Source of the DNA: Gammaproteobacteria bacterium
GTDB taxonomy: Bacteria > Pseudomonadota > Gammaproteobacteria > Pseudomonadales > Balneatricaceae
Direction: 5' to 3'
NCBI GenBank assembly: GCA_030748435.1
Contig: JASMLZ010000095.1
Location: forward strand, 1-64,000
Length of the DNA stretch: 64,000 nt
Of this stretch, positions 27,627-36,739 are shown piece after piece. The position numbers were made by a program, and so were the translations under genes. Under the pieces are notes generated by a model. The model saw only the letters and a program-made list of their open reading frames with translations. It did not search any database and was not told the origin of the DNA. How positions within the stretch are numbered: position 1 is the first letter of the stretch; each line of letters opens with the position of its first letter.

Positions 27627-29240
27627 ATGTATAACACTGACCTTGATCAGAATCGAGCCAACTTTCAGGCCTTGTCACCTTTGTCCCTGCTGCAGCGTGC
27701 AGCCGACGTTTACCCTACCGCTGTGGCACAAATATATGGTGATGTGCGTCGTACCTGGATGCAAACCTATCAACGCACTGCGGCCATGGCTGATGCCTTA
27801 AATCAGCATGGTATTGGTGTGGGTGATACGGTATCTGTTATCGCTCATAATGGTCCAGAGTTGTTCGAGTGCCACTATAGTGTGCCGATGGTTGGTGCAG
27901 TGTTAAATGCCATCAATACCCGTTTGGATGCGGAAACCATTGCGTTTATTTTTGATCATGCAGAAAGTAAGGTGGTGATCGTTGATCGGGAGTTTTCTGC
28001 CACTGTTAAAGATGCTTTGGCGTTGGCTAAAGTAAAACCTCTAGTTATAGATATTGATGACCCTACCTATACCGGTGGTGAGTTGATTGGCTCTTTGGAA
28101 TATGAGTCTTTATTGGCGCAAGGAAGTGCTGATTATGACTGGAAGATGCCTGAAGATGAATGGCAAGCCATTAGTTTAAATTATACATCAGGAACCACAG
28201 GCAATCCCAAGGGGGTTGTTTATCATCATCGTGGTGCTTATCTGACAGCTATGAATATGGCGCTAGCTTGGGATATGAATAAATACCCCGTATATATGAC
28301 TATTGTGCCTATGTTCCATTGCAATGGTTGGTGCTTTACCTGGTCAACAGCATTAATGGCTGGAGCCAATGTGTTTGTGCGCCATGTGCGCCCGGATATT
28401 ATTCTGGATTTGATCAAGCGTGAGAAGGTGACTCATTTTGGTGGAGCGCCTATTGTACTAAATATGATTAACAATGCGGATGCAGCGGATAAGCAAGGTA
28501 TTGAGCATCAAATTAAAGTCATGACCGCTGGTGCTGCGCCACCTGCAGCGGTTATTCAGGCTATGGAAGATTTGGGTTTCGATATTACTCATGTTTATGG
28601 CCTGACCGAAACCTATGGTGCGTGTGTTGTTTGTGAATGGCAAGGGCATAAGTGGAATCAGTTATCAGAACCTGAGCGTGCGGCTGTTAAAGCCCGCCAG
28701 GGAGTGCGTACTCCTAATCAGGAAGACCATGCCGTGTTGGATCCGGAAACCATGCAGCCAGTGCCTAAGGATGGCGAAACGATCGGTGAAATTTGTCTGC
28801 GCGGCAATATGGTGATGAAAGGCTATCTGAAAAACCCTCAGGCCACTGCCGAAGCTTTTGCAGGTGGGTGGTTCCATTCTGGAGATTTGGCAGTCTGGCA
28901 TGCAGATGGTTATATGGAAATTAAAGACCGGGCCAAGGATATTATTATTTCGGGAGGGGAGAATATTTCTTCTATTGAGTTAGAAGATGTTTTGTATCGT
29001 CATCCAGCTGTTTTGGAAGCAGCAGTAGTGGCCAGGCCAGATGAAAAGTGGGGGGAAACTCCTTGTGCTTTTGTCTGTCTAAAGCCGGATATGGAAGCTA
29101 GCGAGCAGGATATCATAGGCTTCTGTCGAGACAATATGGCCCGCTTTAAAGTGCCCAAACATGTCGTTTTTGGCCCTTTACCCAAGACGGCTACAGGTAA
29201 AATTCAAAAATATGTGTTACGTCAAATGGCTCCAGCGTAA
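27627..29240 (+). CDS. Acyl-CoA synthetase (AMP-forming), DmdB-like
   Basis: A 537-residue adenylate-forming enzyme that activates a carboxylic acid to its CoA thioester. It has the phosphate-binding loop SGTTGNPKG, the adenine motif YGLTET, the hinge GDLAVWHADGYMEIKDRAKD and the catalytic lysine near the C-terminus in TATGKIQK. The opening LSPLSLLQRAADVYP and the VPMFHCNGW segment match the group containing methylmercaptopropionate-CoA ligase DmdB and medium-chain ligases. The substrate cannot be fixed from sequence. No close operon partner; a KfrA-like gene follows after 121 bp. Confidence 0.85.
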   Translation: MYNTDLDQNRANFQALSPLSLLQRAADVYPTAVAQIYGDVRRTWMQTYQRTAAMADALNQHGIGVGDTVSVIAHNGPELFECHYSVPMVGAVLNAINTRLDAETIAFIFDHAESKVVIVDREFSATVKDALALAKVKPLVIDIDDPTYTGGELIGSLEYESLLAQGSADYDWKMPEDEWQAISLNYTSGTTGNPKGVVYHHRGAYLTAMNMALAWDMNKYPVYMTIVPMFHCNGWCFTWSTALMAGANVFVRHVRPDIILDLIKREKVTHFGGAPIVLNMINNADAADKQGIEHQIKVMTAGAAPPAAVIQAMEDLGFDITHVYGLTETYGACVVCEWQGHKWNQLSEPERAAVKARQGVRTPNQEDHAVLDPETMQPVPKDGETIGEICLRGNMVMKGYLKNPQATAEAFAGGWFHSGDLAVWHADGYMEIKDRAKDIIISGGENISSIELEDVLYRHPAVLEAAVVARPDEKWGETPCAFVCLKPDMEASEQDIIGFCRDNMARFKVPKHVVFGPLPKTATGKIQKYVLRQMAPA

Positions 29241-29361
29241 TATACTAGGTGTAATGGAAGGCAAGTGCCGATAAGGGTTAATGCTGGCATTTGTTGTACA
29301 GAATCATTAACACCTCGGGAAAAAGTATGTAACCCGTTGTTATTTAGGATTATTATAGAAA

Positions 29362-30477
29362 ATGGATCAACAATTTGACGCCAGTGATGTGCACCAACAG
29401 GCCAGTAATATGCTGTTGGCTGGGCGCAAGGTTACCGTTAACCAGGTTGCTGATGCGTTGCAGATAGCGCCTTCTGATCAGTTGCAAGCAGAACTTGAGC
29501 GCTGGTGGTTGGAATTGGAAGTGAATGTTCCCTTCCGTCAATCGACACATTATGATGCTCATCGTCCAGATGTGCCGGAAACGGTTTATCAATCAGTGCA
29601 GATGATTTGGGATAATGCCCTAAAAGATGCGCGTCTGGAATTGGAATTGTCGGCGCGGCAAAATGTAGAAACAGCACGTAATGAAGATGGTCTCAGTAGT
29701 GAAGATGAGCTGTATCTGTCACGTGCGCAAATCGTGGCTTTGGAAGACTCCAACCAGCGTATGCGCAGTCAGTTAGCTGATGGTGAGGCGAATCAGAAAA
29801 ATCTGCAAGCTGAACGTGCCATGTTGCGCACCAAGTTACAGTCTATAGAGACCAAAGTTGGTGAGCTTGAGCGCTTATTGACACAGTCCAAAGCTGAGGC
29901 TGAACAGGCAGCAGATAGCCGTGATGAAGCTAAAAAGCAGTTAGACCAACGTATGAAAGATGAAATTCTGCATCATCAAGAATCTCTGCATAAAATGGAA
30001 AGCAAGGTTAACTACTATCGGCATCAACTTGACAAGCTGCGTGATGAATGGGGCAAAAAAGAAAATGCCATGAATGTACGTATTCAGGATATGCAGGCGC
30101 AAATAGCTCGTAATGATGTCACCATTGATACACAGGTTAGACAGATTCGATCTCAGGATGAAGAGCTCAAGCGTTTCCGCGGTGAAATGGCCAATCAATC
30201 GCGTAATATGTCGGCTTCTAATACCCAAATTTTAGCCTCTAAAAATCGGCTCAAGCGTTTGGAAGATGACTTGCAACAGCGTGATGCTGATCTTAAAGAA
30301 GCCAAGAAGCGTGCGCTTGTTGATAAGGCTGATTTTTCGCGACGAGAAACAGATCTGCGCGGTTTGCTTAAAGATAAGGAAACAGAGGTTAATGTTACTA
30401 CGGTCAAGATTAATGAGTTGCAGCGGGTGTTAATAGCACGAGAAGAAGAGATTCGCCGTCTGACAGCCAAGTTATAG
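29362..30477 (+). CDS. KfrA-like DNA-binding coiled-coil protein
   Basis: A 371-residue protein with an N-terminal helix-turn-helix-like segment (about 8-60: DVHQQASNMLLAGRKVTV, NQVADALQ) resembling KfrA_N, then an almost continuous coiled coil from about 90 to the end (LEDSNQRMRSQL..., LKRLEDDLQQRDADLKEAKK). KfrA is best known from plasmids as an autoregulating, filament-forming nucleoid-like protein; chromosomal relatives exist but are hardly studied. No partition or replication gene lies nearby. The call is by domain architecture. Confidence 0.7.
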   Translation: MDQQFDASDVHQQASNMLLAGRKVTVNQVADALQIAPSDQLQAELERWWLELEVNVPFRQSTHYDAHRPDVPETVYQSVQMIWDNALKDARLELELSARQNVETARNEDGLSSEDELYLSRAQIVALEDSNQRMRSQLADGEANQKNLQAERAMLRTKLQSIETKVGELERLLTQSKAEAEQAADSRDEAKKQLDQRMKDEILHHQESLHKMESKVNYYRHQLDKLRDEWGKKENAMNVRIQDMQAQIARNDVTIDTQVRQIRSQDEELKRFRGEMANQSRNMSASNTQILASKNRLKRLEDDLQQRDADLKEAKKRALVDKADFSRRETDLRGLLKDKETEVNVTTVKINELQRVLIAREEEIRRLTAKL

Positions 30478-30518
30478 CTCTGTTGGCTTAAGATTGGCTG
30501 GTTTTTAAGCTAAATGCA

Positions 30519-30600
30519 GGTCGGGTTTTAACCCGACAAGGTCGGACTGATACCCAAACCATTCGCTGCGCTCACGGGGCACGCTGAGTCCGACCTACAG
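30519..30600 (+). repeat. REP-like intergenic repeat, copy C
   Basis: An 82-bp near-twin of the copy at 783-864, with the same first hairpin GTCGGGTT/AACCCGAC and the same perfect 10-bp arms AGGTCGGACT (30539-30548) and AGTCCGACCT (30587-30596). It lies between convergent genes. Confidence 0.85.
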
Positions 30601-30631
30601 TCCGATCTGCATTTTTACCTATAGTGTTGTT

Positions 30632-31057
30632 TTATTCAGGCTGGGTGTCTACCATCATGGTTGCTGAGCCAGTGGTGACAACTTTGCCATTGACCAAACA
30701 TTCGGTTTTGAGTTTGACTCGCCGCCGACGTTGGTTTACTTCTTCCACGGTAACCTGAGCCGTTACTGTATCACCAATCATCACCGGTGCTTTAAATCGC
30801 AACTGCTGTTCCAAATAGATGCAACCTGGACCAGGCAATTGGGCACCTAATACGGTAGAGATCAAGCCGCCATTAAGCATGCCGTGGGCGATGCGCTGTT
30901 TAAAAGGTGTTTGCGCGGCATAGTTGGCATCTAGATGAATGGGGTTGGTGTCACCGGTTAGTTGGGCAAAGGTATCAATGTCGGCTGCAGTGACTTGTTT
31001 GTCGAACGAGGATTGCATACCAGGGCTCAGTTCTTCTATATAGTATCCGTGTTGCAT
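30632..31057 (-). CDS. MaoC-like (R)-specific enoyl-CoA hydratase
   Basis: A 141-residue single hot-dog domain. It carries the hydratase-2 motif TGDTNPIHLD (Asp and His catalytic pair, about residues 34-43) and the following HGML. PhaJ-type enzymes with this size and motif convert trans-2-enoyl-CoA to (R)-3-hydroxyacyl-CoA, feeding polyhydroxyalkanoate synthesis or serving beta-oxidation. No PHA synthase gene is in the window, and it neighbours an acyl-CoA dehydrogenase on the opposite strand, so a catabolic role is equally possible. Confidence 0.85.
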   Translation of the reverse strand: MQHGYYIEELSPGMQSSFDKQVTAADIDTFAQLTGDTNPIHLDANYAAQTPFKQRIAHGMLNGGLISTVLGAQLPGPGCIYLEQQLRFKAPVMIGDTVTAQVTVEEVNQRRRRVKLKTECLVNGKVVTTGSATMMVDTQPE

Positions 31058-31244
31058 GTTTTATCTCAGTGGTAAAGGACAACAGAAATGATACTTACCT
31101 GAGGGTTATTTGTCATCTTGTGAAGTGAGAAACCGGCAGGTTAATGATGGAACTCACGAGTCAGCAACAAGCCATTTTTTTGGTCAACCAAGTCAGTGTC
31201 GTTAGAATAGCAGATAACATAGATTGATAACCCAAGGACTTATT

Positions 31245-33008
31245 ATGTCTGAATATCGTGCCCCTCTTGATGAAATGAATTTTGTGATTGAGCAGTTACA
31301 TGACCTGCCCGGTTTGGCTGCTGCTATCGACAATGAGGATGCCAGTGGCGAATTGCTTAACGCGGTTCTGACTGAGTCCGACAAGCTGGCTAATCAGGTT
31401 TGGTCACCACTTAACTGGTCTGGTGATCAGCAGGGCGTGCAACTGACAGAAACTGGAGTAAAGGCTGCTGATGGTTTTGCCGATGCCTACAGGCAGTATG
31501 CTGAAGGTGGTTGGACTAGCCTGTATTTTGATCCTCAATATGGTGGTCAGGGCTTGCCATTTACCTTTTCCATGCCGGTGGCAGAAATGGCACAAGCGGC
31601 CAATATGTCATTAGGTTTATGTCCGTTGCTTACTACTGGTGCTATTGAGGCACTCAGTGCTCACGCCAGTGCACAGCTAAAAGATATTTATCTGGAAAAG
31701 ATGATTTCGGGTACATGGACTGGCACCATGAATCTGACGGAACCCCATGCAGGTACTGATCTGGCTCTGTTAAAGTCCACTGCTACCCCGGCTGGTGAAC
31801 ATTATCTGATTAAAGGCCAAAAAATATTTATTACTTGGGGTGATCACGATATGACTGACAATATCGTGCATTTGGTCTTGGCCCGTTTGCCAGATGCACC
31901 GCAAGGTGTCAAAGGTATATCTTTATTTCTGGTGCCTAAGTTTCTGGTTAATGAAGATGGCAGCCTTGGTCAGCGTAATGATGCCTATGCCATCAATGTG
32001 GAACATAAGATGGGTATTCATGCCAGCCCAACCTGCGTTATGAGTTATGGTGATAATGGCGGTGCCATTGGCTATCTGGTAGGCCAGCCTCATCAGGGCT
32101 TGCTAGCCATGTTTACCATGATGAATAACGCTCGTTTAATGGTGGGCTTGCAAGGTGTAGCACTTGCCGATCGTGCTTATCAGCATGCTCTGGAATATGC
32201 GCAAGAACGTGTGCAGTGTGTGGCTCCCGGTGGCACAGAATCTGGTGCTATTATTCATCACCCCGATGTGCGTCGTATGTTGATGACTATGCGCAGTCTT
32301 ACTGAGGCAGCGCGAGCTATTTGTTACCTTACTGCCAAGCAAATCGACCTTAGCCATGACTCTGCAACGGCTGAACAGTGCGCCATGGCGCGTAAAAGGG
32401 TAGGCTTACTCACACCTATTGCTAAAGGTTGGAGCACAGAAGTCGCGCAAGAGATTACGTCGCATGGTGTGCAGATTCATGGTGGTATGGGATTTGTGGA
32501 AGAAACCGGAGCCGCTCAATATCAACGAGACGCACGTATATTGCCAATTTATGAGGGCACCACAGGTATTCAAGCACTGGATCTGGTCGGACGTAAGACC
32601 TTGTCAGATGCTGGTGCTGCTATGGCTGGTCTGATTGATGAAATGCGTGCTGATATGAGCCAGCATGGGCAGGCTTTGACCAGTGCTCAGTTGGCATTAT
32701 TGCAAGAAGGTATAGACGCACTGGAACAGGCCTATCAAAAGCTGTTGGCTGAATCTGGTGATGATCCTATGTTACCTGGTGCCATTAGTTATGATATGTT
32801 GATGTTGGCTGGTTATGTTTGTGGTGGCTGGCAAATGATGCGCGCTGCCGCTTTGGTGGTAAGCAATGAAAATCAGCACTTTGTGGCTAATAAGCAAGCC
32901 ACTACGGCTTATTATATAGAGCATATATTGCCGCGCTTTAAGGGGCATTTTGGCTCTATACAGGCAGGTAGTGCCAGCGTTATGGCGATCCCGGCTGATA
33001 TGTTATAA
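31245..33008 (+). CDS. Large acyl-CoA dehydrogenase (DmdC/FadE-type, 587 aa)
   Basis: A flavin acyl-CoA dehydrogenase with the extra C-terminal domain of the ~590-residue class, which includes 3-methylmercaptopropionyl-CoA dehydrogenase DmdC and some FadE proteins. Visible motifs are MNLTEPHAGTDLALL (FAD and substrate loop), FITWGDHDMTDN and the catalytic-glutamate region LPIYEGTTGIQALDLVGRK. The start at 31245 is set by AAGGA at 31233-31237; a TTG seven codons upstream would be the alternative. It ends at a strong terminator. The true acyl chain is unknown. Confidence 0.88.
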   Translation: MSEYRAPLDEMNFVIEQLHDLPGLAAAIDNEDASGELLNAVLTESDKLANQVWSPLNWSGDQQGVQLTETGVKAADGFADAYRQYAEGGWTSLYFDPQYGGQGLPFTFSMPVAEMAQAANMSLGLCPLLTTGAIEALSAHASAQLKDIYLEKMISGTWTGTMNLTEPHAGTDLALLKSTATPAGEHYLIKGQKIFITWGDHDMTDNIVHLVLARLPDAPQGVKGISLFLVPKFLVNEDGSLGQRNDAYAINVEHKMGIHASPTCVMSYGDNGGAIGYLVGQPHQGLLAMFTMMNNARLMVGLQGVALADRAYQHALEYAQERVQCVAPGGTESGAIIHHPDVRRMLMTMRSLTEAARAICYLTAKQIDLSHDSATAEQCAMARKRVGLLTPIAKGWSTEVAQEITSHGVQIHGGMGFVEETGAAQYQRDARILPIYEGTTGIQALDLVGRKTLSDAGAAMAGLIDEMRADMSQHGQALTSAQLALLQEGIDALEQAYQKLLAESGDDPMLPGAISYDMLMLAGYVCGGWQMMRAAALVVSNENQHFVANKQATTAYYIEHILPRFKGHFGSIQAGSASVMAIPADML

Positions 33009-33029
33009 GCGTATGATTTGCATGACAAG

Positions 33030-33055
33030 CGCCCCGTTTATTGCGGGGCGTTTTT
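33030..33055 (+). terminator. Intrinsic terminator after the acyl-CoA dehydrogenase gene
   Basis: CGCCCCG, a 7-base loop, CGGGGCG and five T form a textbook rho-independent terminator 21 bp after the stop codon. Confidence 0.92.
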
Positions 33056-33083
33056 GTGTCTGGTGTTTATGTTTATATAGATT

Positions 33084-34832
33084 TCAGGTAAACCAGATAT
33101 CTTTAAAATCAACCCAGCCCCAAGAATTTAATCTAAGCCCCTGTACCCGCTCATCATAATGCAGTGATTGTTGATGATGGTATAAGGGCATTAATACTAG
33201 TTGTTGTTGCAAGAAAATATCGAGTTGGCGAAACGCTTCCATGCGCTCTGACTGGTGGGGCAGGCCTACGGCCTCACGCAGCTGGCTATCGATAGTTTGA
33301 CGAATATCATCACCTACACAGTGACGTAGGGAAGTTTGGGTAGCAAACCACTCGTAGAGTGCCATTTCCAAGTTGTCACCCAGGGCTTCTCCTGATAACA
33401 CCAAATCAGCTTCCAGCCAGTTTTCGGGAGCGGAAAACTGGGCATAGGTTAGCTCGTTAATTGCCAGTGGAATATCATACTCTGCCAGACTTTTTTTAAT
33501 CCATAGTGCATCTGGCATATGAATATTGTAGGTGACCAGTTGCAGGGGTTGTTGCAGGCGCATGGGCATACGGGGCCGTACCGGAAACATCAATTTTTGG
33601 GAAGATGATTCCCATTCCGGCAGTAGGCGTTTGGCCGGGGCCGCACGTGTACCACCCAGTTCTTCTACCAGTTTGTGAGTGTTGAGCATGGAGCGAATAC
33701 TGCGCCGAATACGCAGTGTTTGCAGAGGTGATGAAGGCTTGGCAATATTGAATAATAAATATTGATAACCTTTCTCTAATTTAGTGTTTTGTTGCATGCC
33801 AGTGTTATTGCGCAGTTGACTGGTATCGTTAATAAATAAATCCGAATCTTCACCCAAAGGCTCTTTTAGATCGGTAAAAAACCAGATTTCAATACGATCC
33901 AGCAATGGTCGTTCGCGAAAATAATGCGTGTTTGCGGTGAGTTCCAGTTGGAACTCATTATTCTGCGTGATCATAAACGGTCCTGTGCCTACGGGCTTAC
34001 GAGCAAAATCCTTGTCTTTTATTAGTTCCATGGGCTTGATGACACTGGAATGATTTGCCAGTAAATGCAGGAGTAGGTAGTCACGCCTGTTTAATTTAAT
34101 ATGTAAGGATAATGGTTCTGGGCATTGAATATCCTCTATATGCTGATAAAGGCTCTGAAATGGCGATGCTGTGGTTTTTAAATGCTGCAGTGTGGCCGCT
34201 ACATCTTCAGCTAGCAATTGCCTACCATGGTGAAACTTTATCCCCGGGCGCAAAAAAAAATGCCACTGGGTGCCATCTTTATTTGATCGCCAACTGTGGG
34301 CCAGGCTAGGGCGAATTTGCTGGCTACCCCGGTCAAAGATAACCAGCGTATCCATCACCTGATTGATCATATGAATTTCTGCTATACGTGTAGCTTGGCC
34401 TGGATCCAATATTGGTAAGGGACGGTGATAGGGGATACGCAATGATTGATTACCGTAGACTTCATGCTGGAAGCCCAATTGTGTTTTTAGGTAATTAAAC
34501 AAACTGGTTTTATCACCAACCTCATCTAACAGGGAAAATGCTTCTTCCAATAAGCCCTGATCAGCCTTGTGTTTGGCCAGTTGCAAGATGGGTTGTTTGG
34601 CTTCGATATGCAAGACTAAACGTGACAATTTGCCTCTGCCACGGGCAGGTTGCCAGCTTAGCCAACCCTGTTGGGACATCCTGCTTAGAACATTGTTAAC
34701 ATTTCTTCGTGTGCAACATAGGATTTCAGCTAATTGCTCGATGCTGGTTTGAATGTCTTTTTCTTCAGCATAATGATTGCTAATTCTTTGAAATTGAAGG
34801 ATTAAGTTATTACTAGGGGTAGAAGAATTCAT
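33084..34832 (-). CDS. SgrR-family transcriptional regulator
   Basis: A 582-residue protein joining an N-terminal winged helix DNA-binding domain (about 1-110: IEQLAEILCCTRRNVNNVLSRM followed by GWLSWQPARGRGKLSRL) to a C-terminal extracellular solute-binding family 5 domain (about 165-580, like OppA/DppA). This is the SgrR architecture, in which the binding-protein domain senses a small molecule in the cytoplasm. It is divergent from oppA, so it probably regulates peptide uptake; E. coli SgrR instead controls the SgrS response to sugar phosphate. No Shine-Dalgarno is visible. Confidence 0.88.
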   Translation of the reverse strand: MNSSTPSNNLILQFQRISNHYAEEKDIQTSIEQLAEILCCTRRNVNNVLSRMSQQGWLSWQPARGRGKLSRLVLHIEAKQPILQLAKHKADQGLLEEAFSLLDEVGDKTSLFNYLKTQLGFQHEVYGNQSLRIPYHRPLPILDPGQATRIAEIHMINQVMDTLVIFDRGSQQIRPSLAHSWRSNKDGTQWHFFLRPGIKFHHGRQLLAEDVAATLQHLKTTASPFQSLYQHIEDIQCPEPLSLHIKLNRRDYLLLHLLANHSSVIKPMELIKDKDFARKPVGTGPFMITQNNEFQLELTANTHYFRERPLLDRIEIWFFTDLKEPLGEDSDLFINDTSQLRNNTGMQQNTKLEKGYQYLLFNIAKPSSPLQTLRIRRSIRSMLNTHKLVEELGGTRAAPAKRLLPEWESSSQKLMFPVRPRMPMRLQQPLQLVTYNIHMPDALWIKKSLAEYDIPLAINELTYAQFSAPENWLEADLVLSGEALGDNLEMALYEWFATQTSLRHCVGDDIRQTIDSQLREAVGLPHQSERMEAFRQLDIFLQQQLVLMPLYHHQQSLHYDERVQGLRLNSWGWVDFKDIWFT

Positions 34833-35006
34833 AATAGGAAACAGTGTCTATAAAACATGCAATCAAGATGCAAAAGTTTACATTTATTTTCCTATTTTTG
34901 CACGGCATACTGAGGGACACTCAGATCAAATTGTTTGGGCTGACATCTATTACACGCAGAGTGTGATAAACAATAAAGACAATTACCTATTTGGAGGCTT
35001 GTAAAA

Positions 35007-36626
35007 ATGAAGAAAACAAAATTGCTACAGAGTATGCTGCTCGCTAGTGCTGTTGCTGCCAGTTCTCTGTCCGCGCCCTTAATGGCTGCAGATGTGCCTG
35101 CTGGTACCAAGTTGGCTGACGTGCAAGAATTTGTGCGTGACAATGGTGCTGAGCCAGGCTCACTGGATCCACAAAAAATTGAAGGTGTTCCCGGCGCAAA
35201 TATCGCTAGAGATCTTTTTGAAGGCTTATTGAACCAGTCCAGGGACGGCAAAGAACAGCCTGGAGTGGCAACCTCTTGGTCTGCTAACGCAGATAATACC
35301 GTTTACACTTTTAATTTGCGCAAAGATGCTAAATGGTCTAATGGTGATACTGTTACTGCCCATGATTTTGTTTATGCATGGCAGCGTGCAGTTGACCCGG
35401 CACTGGCCTCTCCTTATTCCTGGTATATGGAAATCCCTATGATTGTCAATGCCAGCAAGATTGTTGGTGGCGAAGCCGAACCAAGTTCATTGGGCGTGCG
35501 CGCAGTTGATGACTTCACATTTGAGGTTACTCTGGAAGGCCCTGTGCCATTTTTTGTAAAAATGGTAACTCATACCACCATGTTCCCTGTGCATAAAGCT
35601 ACCGTTGAAGCCCATGGTGATAAATGGACGCAGCCAGAAAACATCGTCACCAACGGTGCTTATACGCTGGCTGAATGGAAGATAAATGAGCGCATGGAGC
35701 TTACGCGCAATACTAACTACTGGAATGATGCCAAAACGGTTATCAACAAGGTAACGCATCTACCTATCGAAGCTGCTAGTGCTTCTTTAGCACGTTATCG
35801 TGCTGACGAACTGGATTTTGGCAACTTCCCAACTGAACAAATCAAGCAGTTGCGCAAAGAAATGGGTGATGAAATCTACATCACACCAAAGTTATGTACC
35901 TATTACTATATTCTCAACACTCAGGTAGCTCCTTATGGTGATGCACGAGTGCGTAAGGCACTATCTTATGCTATCGATCGTGATATCATTACCGAGCACA
36001 TCACAGCAACTGGCCAACTGCCAGCCTATGGCCTGACGCCGGAAATTATTGCCAACTTCGATCCTCAAGCACCAGCCTATGCCAGCATGTCTCAGGCTGA
36101 CCGTGTGGCTGAAGCCACCAAGTTGATGGCTGAAGCTGGATACAGCGATAGTAATCCGCTTAATATCAACCTGCTGTATAATACTTCCGAAGGTCACAAG
36201 AAGATTGCCATTGCAATTTCCCAAATGTGGAAAAAAGACCTGCCTGTAGAGACTTCTTTGGAGAATCAGGAATGGAAGACTTATCTGTCCAGTCGCAATG
36301 AGGGTAACTTTACAGTGGCTCGCGCCGGTTGGTGTGGTGACTACAATGAAGCCTCAACCTTCCTGGATCTGATGACCAGTACAGGTATGAACGATGGTAA
36401 GTGGATAAATGCCGAATATGATGAGTTGATGGCCGCTTCCAAGACCATGTCTGATCCCTCCGCAAACTACAATCGTGCAGAAGAAATATTGGCTGAAGAA
36501 ATGCCCATTATTCCTATCTACCAGTACACTGGTGTCAACCTGATTAAGCCTCGCGTTGGTGGTTATGCCTATGATAACCCCGAAGGCAATGTATATAGCC
36601 GTGATGTTTATATCAAAGCTGAATAA
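35007..36626 (+). CDS. oppA: Oligopeptide ABC transporter, periplasmic binding protein
   Basis: A 539-residue solute-binding family 5 protein. A Sec signal peptide (about 1-27, ending LMA) is followed by a domain with NGAEPGSLDPQKIEGVPGANIARDLFEGL, the OppA/MppA signature, and the C-terminal GWCGDYNEASTFLDLM. It binds short peptides in the periplasm. GGAGG at 34993-34997 gives a strong ribosome-binding site. First gene of oppABCDF; followed by two hairpins before oppB, which fits the higher level expected for a binding protein. Confidence 0.95.
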   Translation: MKKTKLLQSMLLASAVAASSLSAPLMAADVPAGTKLADVQEFVRDNGAEPGSLDPQKIEGVPGANIARDLFEGLLNQSRDGKEQPGVATSWSANADNTVYTFNLRKDAKWSNGDTVTAHDFVYAWQRAVDPALASPYSWYMEIPMIVNASKIVGGEAEPSSLGVRAVDDFTFEVTLEGPVPFFVKMVTHTTMFPVHKATVEAHGDKWTQPENIVTNGAYTLAEWKINERMELTRNTNYWNDAKTVINKVTHLPIEAASASLARYRADELDFGNFPTEQIKQLRKEMGDEIYITPKLCTYYYILNTQVAPYGDARVRKALSYAIDRDIITEHITATGQLPAYGLTPEIIANFDPQAPAYASMSQADRVAEATKLMAEAGYSDSNPLNINLLYNTSEGHKKIAIAISQMWKKDLPVETSLENQEWKTYLSSRNEGNFTVARAGWCGDYNEASTFLDLMTSTGMNDGKWINAEYDELMAASKTMSDPSANYNRAEEILAEEMPIIPIYQYTGVNLIKPRVGGYAYDNPEGNVYSRDVYIKAE

Positions 36627-36636
36627 TCTATAATAT

Positions 36637-36705
36637 ATTGGCTTTAGCATGATCATGCTAAAGCCAATTTCAAGATTGCAGTTCTATGGGCCTTTGCAGG
36701 CCCAT
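36637..36705 (+). promoter_or_regulatory. Tandem hairpins between oppA and oppB
   Basis: A perfect 32-bp palindrome (36637-36668; half-site ATTGGCTTTAGCATGA) starts 10 bp after the oppA stop. A second hairpin, ATGGGCCT-TTGC-AGGCCCAT (36686-36705), follows, with a T-run at 36716-36721. Likely roles are partial termination and protection of the oppA mRNA 3' end. Confidence 0.8.
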
Positions 36706-36739
36706 TAGACTGTGATTTTTTCCACTTTTAGGTATTTTG

